In this document: positions 1 to 5,685 of the stretch, one piece after another
Layout of the letters: the number at the start of each line of letters is the position of its first letter
Position numbering within the stretch: position 1 is the stretch's first letter
Assembly: GCA_035544835.1 (NCBI GenBank)
Contig: DASZZV010000101.1
Coordinates: 1-5,722, forward strand
DNA: 5,722 nt
Direction: 5' to 3'
Source: DASZZV01 sp035544835
Lineage (GTDB): Bacteria; Acidobacteriota; Thermoanaerobaculia; Gp7-AA8
Position numbers and translations under genes: made by a program
Notes under the pieces: model-generated
Told to the model about the DNA's origin: nothing
Seen by the model: the letters and a program-made list of their open reading frames with translations, nothing else
Database searches by the model: none

Positions 1-1978
1 TGAAGTAAAGGATGGCCAGATTTCCATACGCCTGTAGCTCTGATGGGTAACGCTGAATTTCACGCTGATAGGCCTGCTCTGCCTCCTGCTCCTTCTCCAG
101 TCGGGCCAGAATATCGCCGCGCAGGAAGTCGAGCCGGTAAACACTACCCATATGCATCTCAAACGCCCGCCGTTCCGCGGCCTCGATGGTATTCATCGCC
201 TCCTGAAAGCGTCCCTGCCGCTGTTGCACCTCGGCGAGCAGCAGCATCGCCGACGGCTGCGGCTCGCGGTCGCCGACGGTGCGACGGGCCTCCTCTCCCG
301 CCGAGGCGAGATCGCCACGTGCCAGTGCGATGCGGGTGAGCAGCTCGTGCGCTTTCGGGCCATTCATCTTCAAGCCGAGCTTCGCGTAGGAGGCCGCCTT
401 GTCGACCTCGCCAGTCTGCAGGTAGACGAAACCGAGCGACAACGAGAGACCGTACGAGAATTCAGGAACCTGCCTGATCCCCTCTTCATACGCCTCGATC
501 GCCTCTTTATGCTGACCGGCATCGGTCAGCACCTCGCCCAGTTTATCCCAGAGGTCGAGCATCTTCGGGTTGTCACGAAGCAAGGCACGGAGGATCTGTT
601 CTGCCTCCGCATACTTTTTCTCATCGGCAAGCTGGAAGGCCTCCTTGATGCGCGGAAGATACTTCACCTGATCGGCAGGATTGGAACGCCCCGCCGTCGA
701 CTCCCGATCCTGCGCTGAACCGATGTATCCGAGTGCGGCCAAATTTGCCGCCGCCTCGGGATCAACCTGCGACATCTTTTCCAGCGTGGCGGGGATCTTC
801 GCCAGCTCGGAGCGAAGTCCCGCTGCAGCGCGGCGCTCCTCGGCGACCACGTCCTTCCGTTCGGCGGAGTCACGCTTCAGATCGTAGAGCTCGGAGCGCG
901 AGGACTCGAGGTACTGGTACCGATCATCTGTAAGAGAACGGATGGCGCTCCACCCGAGGTTGATGAGTGGGAAAAAGGTCTCCGAGTAGATGGAGCGGTT
1001 TTTGGTTTTGAGCGAAAGCAACGAGCTGCCCCGCAGGCCTTCCGGCGCAGCGGTCTCTGTGACCTCGAGGACTGTCGGCATCACGTCGATCAACTGAGCA
1101 GGTGCTGACACGGTTTCTCCGCGCCTCGTCTCTCCTGGCAGTTTGACGATCAGAGGAACATGAATGGCCTCGCGGTACAGAAGAATCCCATGTTGATCCT
1201 CCCCGTGATCGTAAAAGCCCTCTCCGTGGTCGGAGACGAAGACGATCAGAGAACGATCGTAGATGCCAAGCGCTTTCAGGTGGGTGAGGAATTCTCCGAT
1301 GATCTGGTCCGCGGTGGCGATCTCCCCATCGTAGGCATTCTGATATCGACTCTTGAACGGCTCAGGGGGATCGTAGGGAGCGTGCGGTTCATAGAGATGA
1401 AAGAACAAAAAGAAGGGCTGACTCTTTTCCTTTTCGATCCAGGCAAGCGCTGACTTTGAAGTCACATTTCCCGGACGCTGATGGTGCACGAACGAGGTAG
1501 CCTCGACACTGACCGGAATATCGTCATCGTAGAAATCGAAAGCCCTCGACAGGCCGGTTTCACTTCGCAGTACGTAGCTCGATACCGCACCGCCGGTGGC
1601 GTATCCCCTGGCCTTGAGAAGAGTCGGCAGGGACGGCACAGCGCTGCTGTCAAAGACAAAACCAATGTTGTTGCGAACGTGATGTTCGGGAGGGATTCGT
1701 CCGGTCAGAAGAGAGAGATGCGAAGGTAACGTTAGGGGGCAGTGGCTATATGCATTCTGAAACAGAAGCGAGTCGGCGCGAAACGAATCGATCGCTGGCG
1801 TTTCCACTCCGCGGTATCCATACACGGGGAGATGGTCAGCGCGAAGCGTGTCTACGGAGATGATGATGACAGGACAGGCAGCTGGGCTTTTCTCTTCGCG
1901 ATGGCAGGACAGAAGAGTGAAGAGTGAAGAGTGAAGAGTGAAAAGGAAAAGAAACCACCGCTTTCGTTCACCCTTCAC
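1..1978 (-). CDS. Lipoprotein-type sulfatase-fold hydrolase with C-terminal TPR repeats (3' end cut by window)
   Basis: The frame is open from GTG at 1978 to the left edge, giving at least 659 residues. Residues 1-25 look like a lipoprotein signal: basic MKGERKR, a hydrophobic stretch, then LLSC with Cys25 as the likely lipidated residue, so the protein is probably membrane-anchored outside the cytoplasm. The alkaline-phosphatase/sulfatase fold starts at residue 37 (IIISVDTLRADHL). It continues through the nucleophile region TLPSH (83-87), YEPHAPY (196-202), and SDHGEG...DHGEDQHG (249-264), whose Asp/His residues are probable metal ligands. The domain ends near LAALGYIGS (413-421), and six TPR units plus the start of a seventh follow (about 443-659). 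The nucleophile position is Thr83 and the usual Arg is His87, so the formylglycine sulfatase signature (C/S-x-P-x-R) is absent. Phosphatase or phosphotransferase chemistry is as likely as sulfatase. GTG 1978 is the only ATG/GTG/TTG between the in-frame stop at 1982-1984 and the catalytic domain. The substrate is unknown. Confidence 0.88.
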   Translation of the reverse strand, partial: MKGERKRWFLFLFTLHSSLFTLLSCHREEKSPAACPVIIISVDTLRADHLPVYGYRGVETPAIDSFRADSLLFQNAYSHCPLTLPSHLSLLTGRIPPEHHVRNNIGFVFDSSAVPSLPTLLKARGYATGGAVSSYVLRSETGLSRAFDFYDDDIPVSVEATSFVHHQRPGNVTSKSALAWIEKEKSQPFFLFFHLYEPHAPYDPPEPFKSRYQNAYDGEIATADQIIGEFLTHLKALGIYDRSLIVFVSDHGEGFYDHGEDQHGILLYREAIHVPLIVKLPGETRRGETVSAPAQLIDVMPTVLEVTETAAPEGLRGSSLLSLKTKNRSIYSETFFPLINLGWSAIRSLTDDRYQYLESSRSELYDLKRDSAERKDVVAEERRAAAGLRSELAKIPATLEKMSQVDPEAAANLAALGYIGSAQDRESTAGRSNPADQVKYLPRIKEAFQLADEKKYAEAEQILRALLRDNPKMLDLWDKLGEVLTDAGQHKEAIEAYEEGIRQVPEFSYGLSLSLGFVYLQTGEVDKAASYAKLGLKMNGPKAHELLTRIALARGDLASAGEEARRTVGDREPQPSAMLLLAEVQQRQGRFQEAMNTIEAAERRAFEMHMGSVYRLDFLRGDILARLEKEQEAEQAYQREIQRYPSELQAYGNLAILYF
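1911..1945. repeat. Heptamer tandem array, unit TGAAGAG
   Basis: On the plus strand there are three exact copies of TGAAGAG (1918-1938), flanked by one-mismatch copies AGAAGAG (1911-1917) and TGAAAAG (1939-1945). On the minus strand the same bases are codons 12-22 of the sulfatase-fold gene. Read as CTCTTCA units, they give the heptapeptide FTLHSSL and the start of a second copy, which form the core of its signal peptide. The 7-bp unit is not a multiple of three, so gain or loss of one copy would shift the reading frame. Confidence 0.93.
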
Positions 1979-1993
1979 TCTTCACTCTTCACT
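1923..1993. repeat. Perfect 20-bp inverted repeat made of heptamer arrays
   Basis: Bases 1923-1942 are the exact reverse complement of 1974-1993, separated by a 31-base spacer with no such repeat. The right arm is itself an inverted heptamer array (CTCTTCA at 1978-1984 and 1985-1991, CCCTTCA at 1971-1977). In the leftward transcript the first arm holds the peptidase stop codon (1991-1989), the purine-rich region before the next gene and its GTG start. The second arm lies in the signal-peptide codons. Folding would bury the GTG and its upstream region in a long stem. It is not followed by a T-run in the direction of transcription, so it does not look like an intrinsic terminator. Confidence 0.85.
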
Positions 1994-3353
1994 TCAACGG
2001 CTGATCTCGGTTGGCCAGAGTCCAGGCCAGCAGAGTCATGGCAGCGACGTTCTGCTGCAGCTCAGTCGGATCGACCTTGTCCAGAGTGTCGGCCGGCGTG
2101 TGGTGATAGTCGAAGTAATGCAGCGGGTCCTCCACGATGGAGAAGCCGGGTACACCGGCCTCCTCGAGAGGAGAGATATCGGCGCCCGCTTCCTTGACCG
2201 TCTCGATGTAGGTGGGACCGACGCGGTCGAGAGCGCTGAGTTGACTCTTCAATGAGGCCGCGGCCGGCTCTTGTAACGTGGTGCGAAAACCGACCGGAGA
2301 ACCAGCACCCGAATCTGACTCGATGGCGGCGAAATGCGTCTCGTTCCTGTGCGCGGCGAAGTAGGCATTGCCACCACGCCGGCCATTCTCCTCATTCATG
2401 AAGAGGACAACGCGAATGGTTCTCTTTGGAGTCAGCCCTAGCTCGCGCAGAGTGCGCAGCGCCTCCATCGAGATTGCCACACCCGCGCCGTCATCGATGG
2501 CACCGGTGGCCAGGTCCCAGGAATCGAGATGTCCGCCCATGACGACGACCTCTTCCCCTTGAGCGCTGCCCCTGATCTCGGCCACGACGTTCGCCGATTC
2601 CACATCAGGCAGCGTTTTCGGAGTGAGAAGCAGATGCAAGCGCACCTTCTCCCCTTTGCTGAGGAGGCGGTGAATGAGATCAGCATCCTCGGTCGTCACC
2701 GCCGCGGTCGGGATTCTCGGAACCTTCTCCACATATTTGACGGCCCCGGTGTGAGGCGTTCGAAGCGAGGCCGATCCGATGGAGCGCACCAGCGAAGCCA
2801 CCGCACCATACTTCGCAGCACGGCTGGCGCCCTCGGTCCGCATCGGGACGATGTCACGATAGGACTCGAAGGAGCGGCGGGCCCGCACCCGCTCCATATC
2901 CATCGGCTTGTTGAAGAGAACGATTCTGCCGCGCACCTTCTCGCCGAGCCGATCTACGTCGTCGAGAGACGATACTTCCACGACCTCGGCTGTCAATCCC
3001 GCGGCCGGCGTGGCCACGCTGCCACCAAGGGCGGTGAGCACGATTTTCTGATTCATTTGTGAAACCAGGGAGCCACGTTCTTCACCGCGCACCCAGTGAG
3101 GAACGGTGACTTTCTCGTTCTTCACTTCGAAGCCCCAGCTTCGAAGCCGCTGCGTCGTCCAGCGCACTGCCGCGGCAGCACCGGCCGAGCCCGTCAATCG
3201 CGGCCCGATGTCGTCGGTCAGATACTCGAGCGTCTCATAGGCCCGATTGCCACGCAGCGATTCGGAAACGATTCGATCCGCGACCTCATCAGCACGCACT
3301 GGAATGGTGAGCAGGCAGCCAACTACGAAGATCGTCGAGATTTTCCTGTCCAT
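1989..3353 (-). CDS. Secreted M28-family metallopeptidase, carboxypeptidase-Q-like
   Basis: This is a 454-residue zinc aminopeptidase/carboxypeptidase of the M28 clan. Residues 1-21 are a Sec signal peptide (MDRKISTIFVVGCLLTIPVRA, cleavage likely before DE), so it acts in the periplasm or outside. A protease-associated-like insert spans about residues 110-220. The di-zinc site is complete: GGHLDSWD (His275, Asp277), GAIDDGAG (Asp287), NEENG (Glu321 as catalytic base, Glu322 as ligand), ESDSG (Asp347) and YHHTPADT (probably His418). The HLDSWD, ESDSG and HHTPADT motifs resemble carboxypeptidase Q, which cleaves dipeptides and short peptides; the actual specificity is unknown. The length fits the family. 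No clear Shine-Dalgarno sequence precedes the ATG, and the gene starts 31 bases after the YHS gene. Its stop codon lies in the right heptamer arm, 10 bases before the next start. Confidence 0.94.
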   Translation of the reverse strand: MDRKISTIFVVGCLLTIPVRADEVADRIVSESLRGNRAYETLEYLTDDIGPRLTGSAGAAAAVRWTTQRLRSWGFEVKNEKVTVPHWVRGEERGSLVSQMNQKIVLTALGGSVATPAAGLTAEVVEVSSLDDVDRLGEKVRGRIVLFNKPMDMERVRARRSFESYRDIVPMRTEGASRAAKYGAVASLVRSIGSASLRTPHTGAVKYVEKVPRIPTAAVTTEDADLIHRLLSKGEKVRLHLLLTPKTLPDVESANVVAEIRGSAQGEEVVVMGGHLDSWDLATGAIDDGAGVAISMEALRTLRELGLTPKRTIRVVLFMNEENGRRGGNAYFAAHRNETHFAAIESDSGAGSPVGFRTTLQEPAAASLKSQLSALDRVGPTYIETVKEAGADISPLEEAGVPGFSIVEDPLHYFDYHHTPADTLDKVDPTELQQNVAAMTLLAWTLANRDQPLK

Positions 3354-3365
3354 GAGCGAGGGTAC

Positions 3366-3405
3366 AAAAAGAGTCGAGCCTCGGTCAGTGAAACTTGTGA
3401 GGCTC
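3366..3405 (-). terminator. Possible weak intrinsic terminator after the YHS gene
   Basis: In the leftward transcript GAGCCTC (3405-3399, inside the last YHS codons) can pair with GAGGCTC (3382-3376) across a 16-base loop. Five Ts follow (3370-3366) after a 5-base spacer. The 7-bp stem is short, the loop is long and the T-run is not adjacent to the stem. Attenuation between the YHS and peptidase genes is therefore possible but unproven. Confidence 0.3.
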
Positions 3406-3555
3406 TTTCTCGAAGGCGCCCTTGCACTCCTGCGAGCAGAAGTAGTGGGCGTGAACGCCGTGATCGATGTGAAGGGTCTTAGCGTCGACGTTCACGATCA
3501 TTTTGCATACCGGGTCGATGGCATGTTTCATCGTCGCTGCCTGATCTGGCTTCAT
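3385..3555 (-). CDS. YHS-domain small protein
   Basis: This is a 56-residue protein, short enough to be missed by gene callers. It is nearly all one YHS domain: DPVCKM (residues 14-19), then YFCSQEC (38-44) and a short helix-like tail AFEKEPHKF (47-55). The pattern DPVC-x-M followed about 20 residues later by Y-F-C-S-x-x-C is the family signature. It is found alone or fused to copper-transporting ATPases and oxygenases, and is thought to bind metal through its cysteines. Cys17, Cys40 and Cys44 are present. Seven histidines (11, 29, 32, 35, 37, 53, 56) add further potential ligands. There is no signal peptide, so it is probably cytoplasmic. The start is fixed by AGGAG 8 bases upstream. It sits 11 bases after the dehydrogenase stop, suggesting co-translation. 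No metal pump is visible nearby, so its partner is unknown. Confidence 0.88.
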   Translation of the reverse strand: MKPDQAATMKHAIDPVCKMIVNVDAKTLHIDHGVHAHYFCSQECKGAFEKEPHKFH

Positions 3556-3561
3556 TCTGAT

Positions 3562-3569
3562 CTCTCCTA
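3562..3569 (-). promoter_or_regulatory. Ribosome binding site of the YHS gene, overlapping the upstream stop codon
   Basis: On the minus strand TAGGAGAG contains both the TAG stop of the aldehyde dehydrogenase and a strong AGGAG motif, 8 bases before the YHS ATG. A ribosome finishing the dehydrogenase would sit on this site, which is the usual layout for translational coupling. It is good evidence that the 56-residue frame is a real gene. Confidence 0.8.
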
Positions 3570-5117
3570 CTCGCCTGTATCGATCTGTGCACGTTGAAGG
3601 TTACCGGAGTAGTCGACGTAGATCGACTTCCACTCAGAAAATACGTCGATACCGGCCACCCCGGCCTCGCGATGTCCGTTTCCTGTCTCTTTGACGCCAC
3701 CGAATGGCAGATGAACCTCGGCGCCAATCGTCGGAGCGTTCACGTAGAAAATGCCGGTGTACATGTCGCGCATCGCCACGAACGCATTATTGACGTTGCT
3801 GGTGTAGATCGACGCCGACAGACCATATTTCACGCTGTTGCCGATGCTGAGGGCTTCTTCCAGTGAAGAGCATTTCATAACCGCCGTGACCGGCCCGAAG
3901 ATCTCTTCCTGGGCGATCCGCATGTCGGGCTTCACATCGGCGAATACGGTTGGCTGATGGAAGTGCCCGAGCGAGAAATCAAAACCACCATCTTTCCCGG
4001 TGATCGGCTCGCCACCTGCTACCAGCGATGCTCCCTCATCTTTGCCAATCTTCACGTAACTCTCGACGATCTTCATCTGCGCTGCCGAAACGCTCGGGCC
4101 CATATCGCTCCTGCTGTCGAGACCGTCGCCGACGCGCAGCTTCTTAGCACGTCCGGCCAGCTTCTCCACGAAACTCGAGTAGACCTTCTCGTGCACGACG
4201 ATACGCGATGCTGCCGTGCAGCGCTGTCCCGACGTTCCAAAGGCTCCCCACAACGCTCCATCGACGGCCAGATCGACGTCGGCGTCATCCATGACCATGA
4301 TGATGTTCTTGCCGCCCATCTCGAGATGAACGTGTTTGAAAGTCGGGGCGCAGGCGATCGAGATTTCTCGACCGACCTCGGTAGAGCCGGTGAACGAGAT
4401 CACCTTGACGGCCGAGTGCTTCAACATCGGTTCGCCGACTTCTCTCCCTCCGCCGGTCACGAGATTCCAGACACCCTTCGGCAACCCCGCTTCCTCGAAA
4501 GCCTCGGTCAGCATGACAGTTGACAGTGGCGTCAGCGATGCCGGCTTGATCACGACCGTGTTGCCGCAGATCAGCGCAGCCATCCCCTTCCAGGCCGGAA
4601 TGGCGATCGGAAAGTTCCAGGGCGTGATCAGTCCCGCCACGCCCAGCGGCATGCGCACAGCCATGTTGAACTTGTTGGAGAGCTCGGAAGGTGTGGTCAC
4701 GCCGAATAGTCGTCGTCCCTCCCCTGCCGCGAGGTAGGCCATGTCGATGGCTTCCTGTACATCGCCCTTAGTCTCGTCGAGCACCTTGCCCATCTCACGC
4801 GTCATTTCGTGAGCGATCTTGTCTTTGTCACGACGGAGAATCTCGCCTACCCGATAGAGGTATTCGCCACGTTTCGGAGCAGGAGTGAGACGCCAGGTCT
4901 CATATGCTTTCGAGGCAGCATCGACCGCAGCGTTCAAATCGTCAGAGCTCGATTCCTGAAAGGTTCCAATCAGGTCTTCGCGATTGGCGGGGTTTCGATT
5001 CTCGAACGTCCGCCCCGATTTACTGGAGACCCACTCGCCGTTGATGTAGTTCCTGTACTCGCGAGTGCCGCGGAGCGTTTCTAGATCACTTTTGCTTCTG
5101 GTCTCGGTTGCCGGCAT
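3567..5117 (-). CDS. NAD(P)-dependent aldehyde dehydrogenase, possibly 2,5-dioxovalerate type
   Basis: This 516-residue full-length member of the aldehyde dehydrogenase superfamily oxidises an aldehyde to its acid with NAD(P)+ in the cytoplasm. Visible elements are TPWNFP with Asn168, VVIKPAS with cofactor-contacting Lys191, the Rossmann turn FTGSTEVG (242-249), general base Glu266 in LEMGGKN, catalytic Cys300 in SGQRCTA, and Glu405 in EEIFGP. All key residues are present. The N-terminal INGEWV...RNPAN, the GQRCTA motif and the tail VDYSGNLQRAQID resemble the alpha-ketoglutaric-semialdehyde (2,5-dioxovalerate) dehydrogenase branch, but motifs alone cannot settle the substrate. No sugar-acid catabolic genes are nearby to support that role. 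The start is supported by AAGGAG 7 bases upstream and gives a 32-bp overlap with the bactofilin gene. The stop codon overlaps the YHS ribosome binding site. Confidence 0.95.
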   Translation of the reverse strand: MPATETRSKSDLETLRGTREYRNYINGEWVSSKSGRTFENRNPANREDLIGTFQESSSDDLNAAVDAASKAYETWRLTPAPKRGEYLYRVGEILRRDKDKIAHEMTREMGKVLDETKGDVQEAIDMAYLAAGEGRRLFGVTTPSELSNKFNMAVRMPLGVAGLITPWNFPIAIPAWKGMAALICGNTVVIKPASLTPLSTVMLTEAFEEAGLPKGVWNLVTGGGREVGEPMLKHSAVKVISFTGSTEVGREISIACAPTFKHVHLEMGGKNIIMVMDDADVDLAVDGALWGAFGTSGQRCTAASRIVVHEKVYSSFVEKLAGRAKKLRVGDGLDSRSDMGPSVSAAQMKIVESYVKIGKDEGASLVAGGEPITGKDGGFDFSLGHFHQPTVFADVKPDMRIAQEEIFGPVTAVMKCSSLEEALSIGNSVKYGLSASIYTSNVNNAFVAMRDMYTGIFYVNAPTIGAEVHLPFGGVKETGNGHREAGVAGIDVFSEWKSIYVDYSGNLQRAQIDTGE

Positions 5118-5541
5118 TTGCCTTCTCCTTGGAATCTACCGTTTCTACGTCGGAATTCTTGCCTCCCGACATGTCGACTGCTCCCTTGAACTTGGCGCCT
5201 TCCGACACCACGATGCGGGGAGCCTTGATGTTTCCGTCGACTCGTGACGAAGCCATCAACTCGACCCGATTGTCTGCCGAGACATCACCGATCAGCGTCC
5301 CCTCGATGGTTACGTTCTTGGCGTGGACAACTGCTTCGACTCGGGCACTGCCCCCGATCCGGAAGTCACCTTGCAGATCCACTTTTCCCTTGATGACGCC
5401 TTCGACCAGGACGTTTTCGTTTCCCGACAACGCTCCGTCAAAAACAATATGTGCTCCGATAAAGGTAGTTCTCGCACCAGCGGACTCTGGTTTGGGAGGA
5501 ACGCTCTTCTGTGGAGCGGGGTCTTTCGTGAAAATGGCCAT
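5086..5541 (-). CDS. Bactofilin (polymer-forming cytoskeletal protein)
   Basis: This 151-residue protein has the standard bactofilin layout. A short Pro/Lys-rich N-terminal tail (1-25) is followed by a right-handed beta-helix core (about 26-124) built from short glycine-punctuated strands such as TFIGAHIVFDGALSG, VLVEGVIKGKVD, FRIGGSARVEA, VTIEGTLIGDVSA and SRVDGNIKAPRIVV. A charged, disordered tail (125-151) ends in DQKQK. Bactofilins assemble without nucleotide into filaments or membrane patches that place cell-wall enzymes, stalks or chromosome-partition factors. There is no transmembrane helix; any membrane binding would be through the N-terminal MAIF segment (inference). The ATG is preceded by AAGGTGAA with a short spacer. 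Its 3' end overlaps the dehydrogenase gene by 32 bp, and no peptidase M23 gene, a common bactofilin neighbour, is seen here. Confidence 0.94.
   Translation of the reverse strand: MAIFTKDPAPQKSVPPKPESAGARTTFIGAHIVFDGALSGNENVLVEGVIKGKVDLQGDFRIGGSARVEAVVHAKNVTIEGTLIGDVSADNRVELMASSRVDGNIKAPRIVVSEGAKFKGAVDMSGGKNSDVETVDSKEKANAGNRDQKQK
5121..5130 (-). promoter_or_regulatory. Ribosome binding site of the aldehyde dehydrogenase, inside the bactofilin gene
   Basis: On the minus strand AAGGAGAAGG lies just before the dehydrogenase ATG and is also bactofilin sequence, near codons 138-141. It supports the ATG at 5117 and hence the 32-bp gene overlap. It also suggests that dehydrogenase translation is linked to passage of ribosomes through the bactofilin end. 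Confidence 0.75.
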
Positions 5542-5546
5542 GAGCG

Positions 5547-5554
5547 TTCACCTT
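5547..5554 (-). promoter_or_regulatory. Ribosome binding site of the bactofilin gene
   Basis: AAGGTGAA on the minus strand ends 5 bases before the bactofilin ATG at 5541. It supports this start over any internal one. No convincing -35/-10 pair could be picked out further upstream. Confidence 0.65.
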
Positions 5555-5604
5555 GCGCGTATTCAGATGGTCGAGAACCCAACACCCTAGTCGAGACCCG
5601 CCTC

Positions 5605-5630
5605 GAGAGCCGGGGAAATAACGGGCTCTC
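5605..5630. promoter_or_regulatory. Inverted repeat upstream of the bactofilin gene
   Basis: GAGAGCC (5605-5611) and GGCTCTC (5624-5630) are perfect 7-bp inverted arms around a 12-base partly AT-rich centre (GGGGAAATAACG), 64-89 bases before the bactofilin ATG. There is no T-run after it on either strand, so a terminator is unlikely. It could be an operator or a leader hairpin, but a 7-bp match is also possible by chance. Confidence 0.3.
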
Positions 5631-5655
5631 ACGCGACGGCGGGCATGCTATCACA

Positions 5656-5684
5656 GGGGTGGGGAGGGGGGGGTGGAAGGAGGG
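5656..5684 (+). other. G-run tract with G-quadruplex potential
   Basis: On the plus strand GGGGTGGGGA is followed by eight Gs (5666-5673), then GG, GG and GGG runs. The first three runs contain at least four G-triplets with 1-2 base loops, which satisfies the usual quadruplex pattern. The tract lies 115-143 bases upstream of the bactofilin ATG in non-coding DNA. The G-rich strand is the template strand for the leftward genes. Confidence 0.6.
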
Positions 5685-5685
5685 A

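Noticed and set aside
152..718. 188-codon plus-strand open frame
   Set aside because: It lies wholly opposite the TPR part of the minus-strand hydrolase, which has a clear family-like translation in its own frame. The plus-strand translation shows no recognisable domain.
1923..1993. Intrinsic terminator of the peptidase gene
   Set aside because: The stem is long, but its 3' arm is inside the next gene's signal-peptide codons and no T-run follows it. A termination role would cut off the downstream gene just after its start.
1911..1995. CRISPR array
   Set aside because: The repeats are contiguous 7-bp units with no spacers, and no cas gene is present.
1931..2197. Plus-strand open frame starting in the heptamer array (MKSEKEKK...)
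   Set aside because: The start and N-terminus come from the repeat itself and the rest is antisense to the peptidase C-terminus. Repeat-derived peptides of this type are common false calls.
2529..3062. 177-codon plus-strand open frame
   Set aside because: It is antisense to the M28 peptidase core with its zinc-site motifs. The translation is rich in Arg/His and has no domain, as expected of a shadow frame.
3247..3597. 116-codon plus-strand open frame spanning the YHS gene
   Set aside because: It crosses three minus-strand gene boundaries, and the minus strand holds a convincing YHS protein with its own ribosome binding site.
3957..4523. 188-codon plus-strand open frame
   Set aside because: It is antisense to the aldehyde dehydrogenase catalytic region, whose residues are all intact. 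The translation has no recognisable fold.
5108..5590. 160-codon plus-strand open frame opposite the bactofilin
   Set aside because: The bactofilin beta-helix pattern on the minus strand is unmistakable. The plus frame is a Ser/Thr/Pro-rich antisense translation.
5555..5660. Sigma-70-type promoter for the operon
   Set aside because: A GAATAC and a GTTATT could pass as -10 boxes, but neither has a credible -35 box at 16-18 bases, so no promoter is called.
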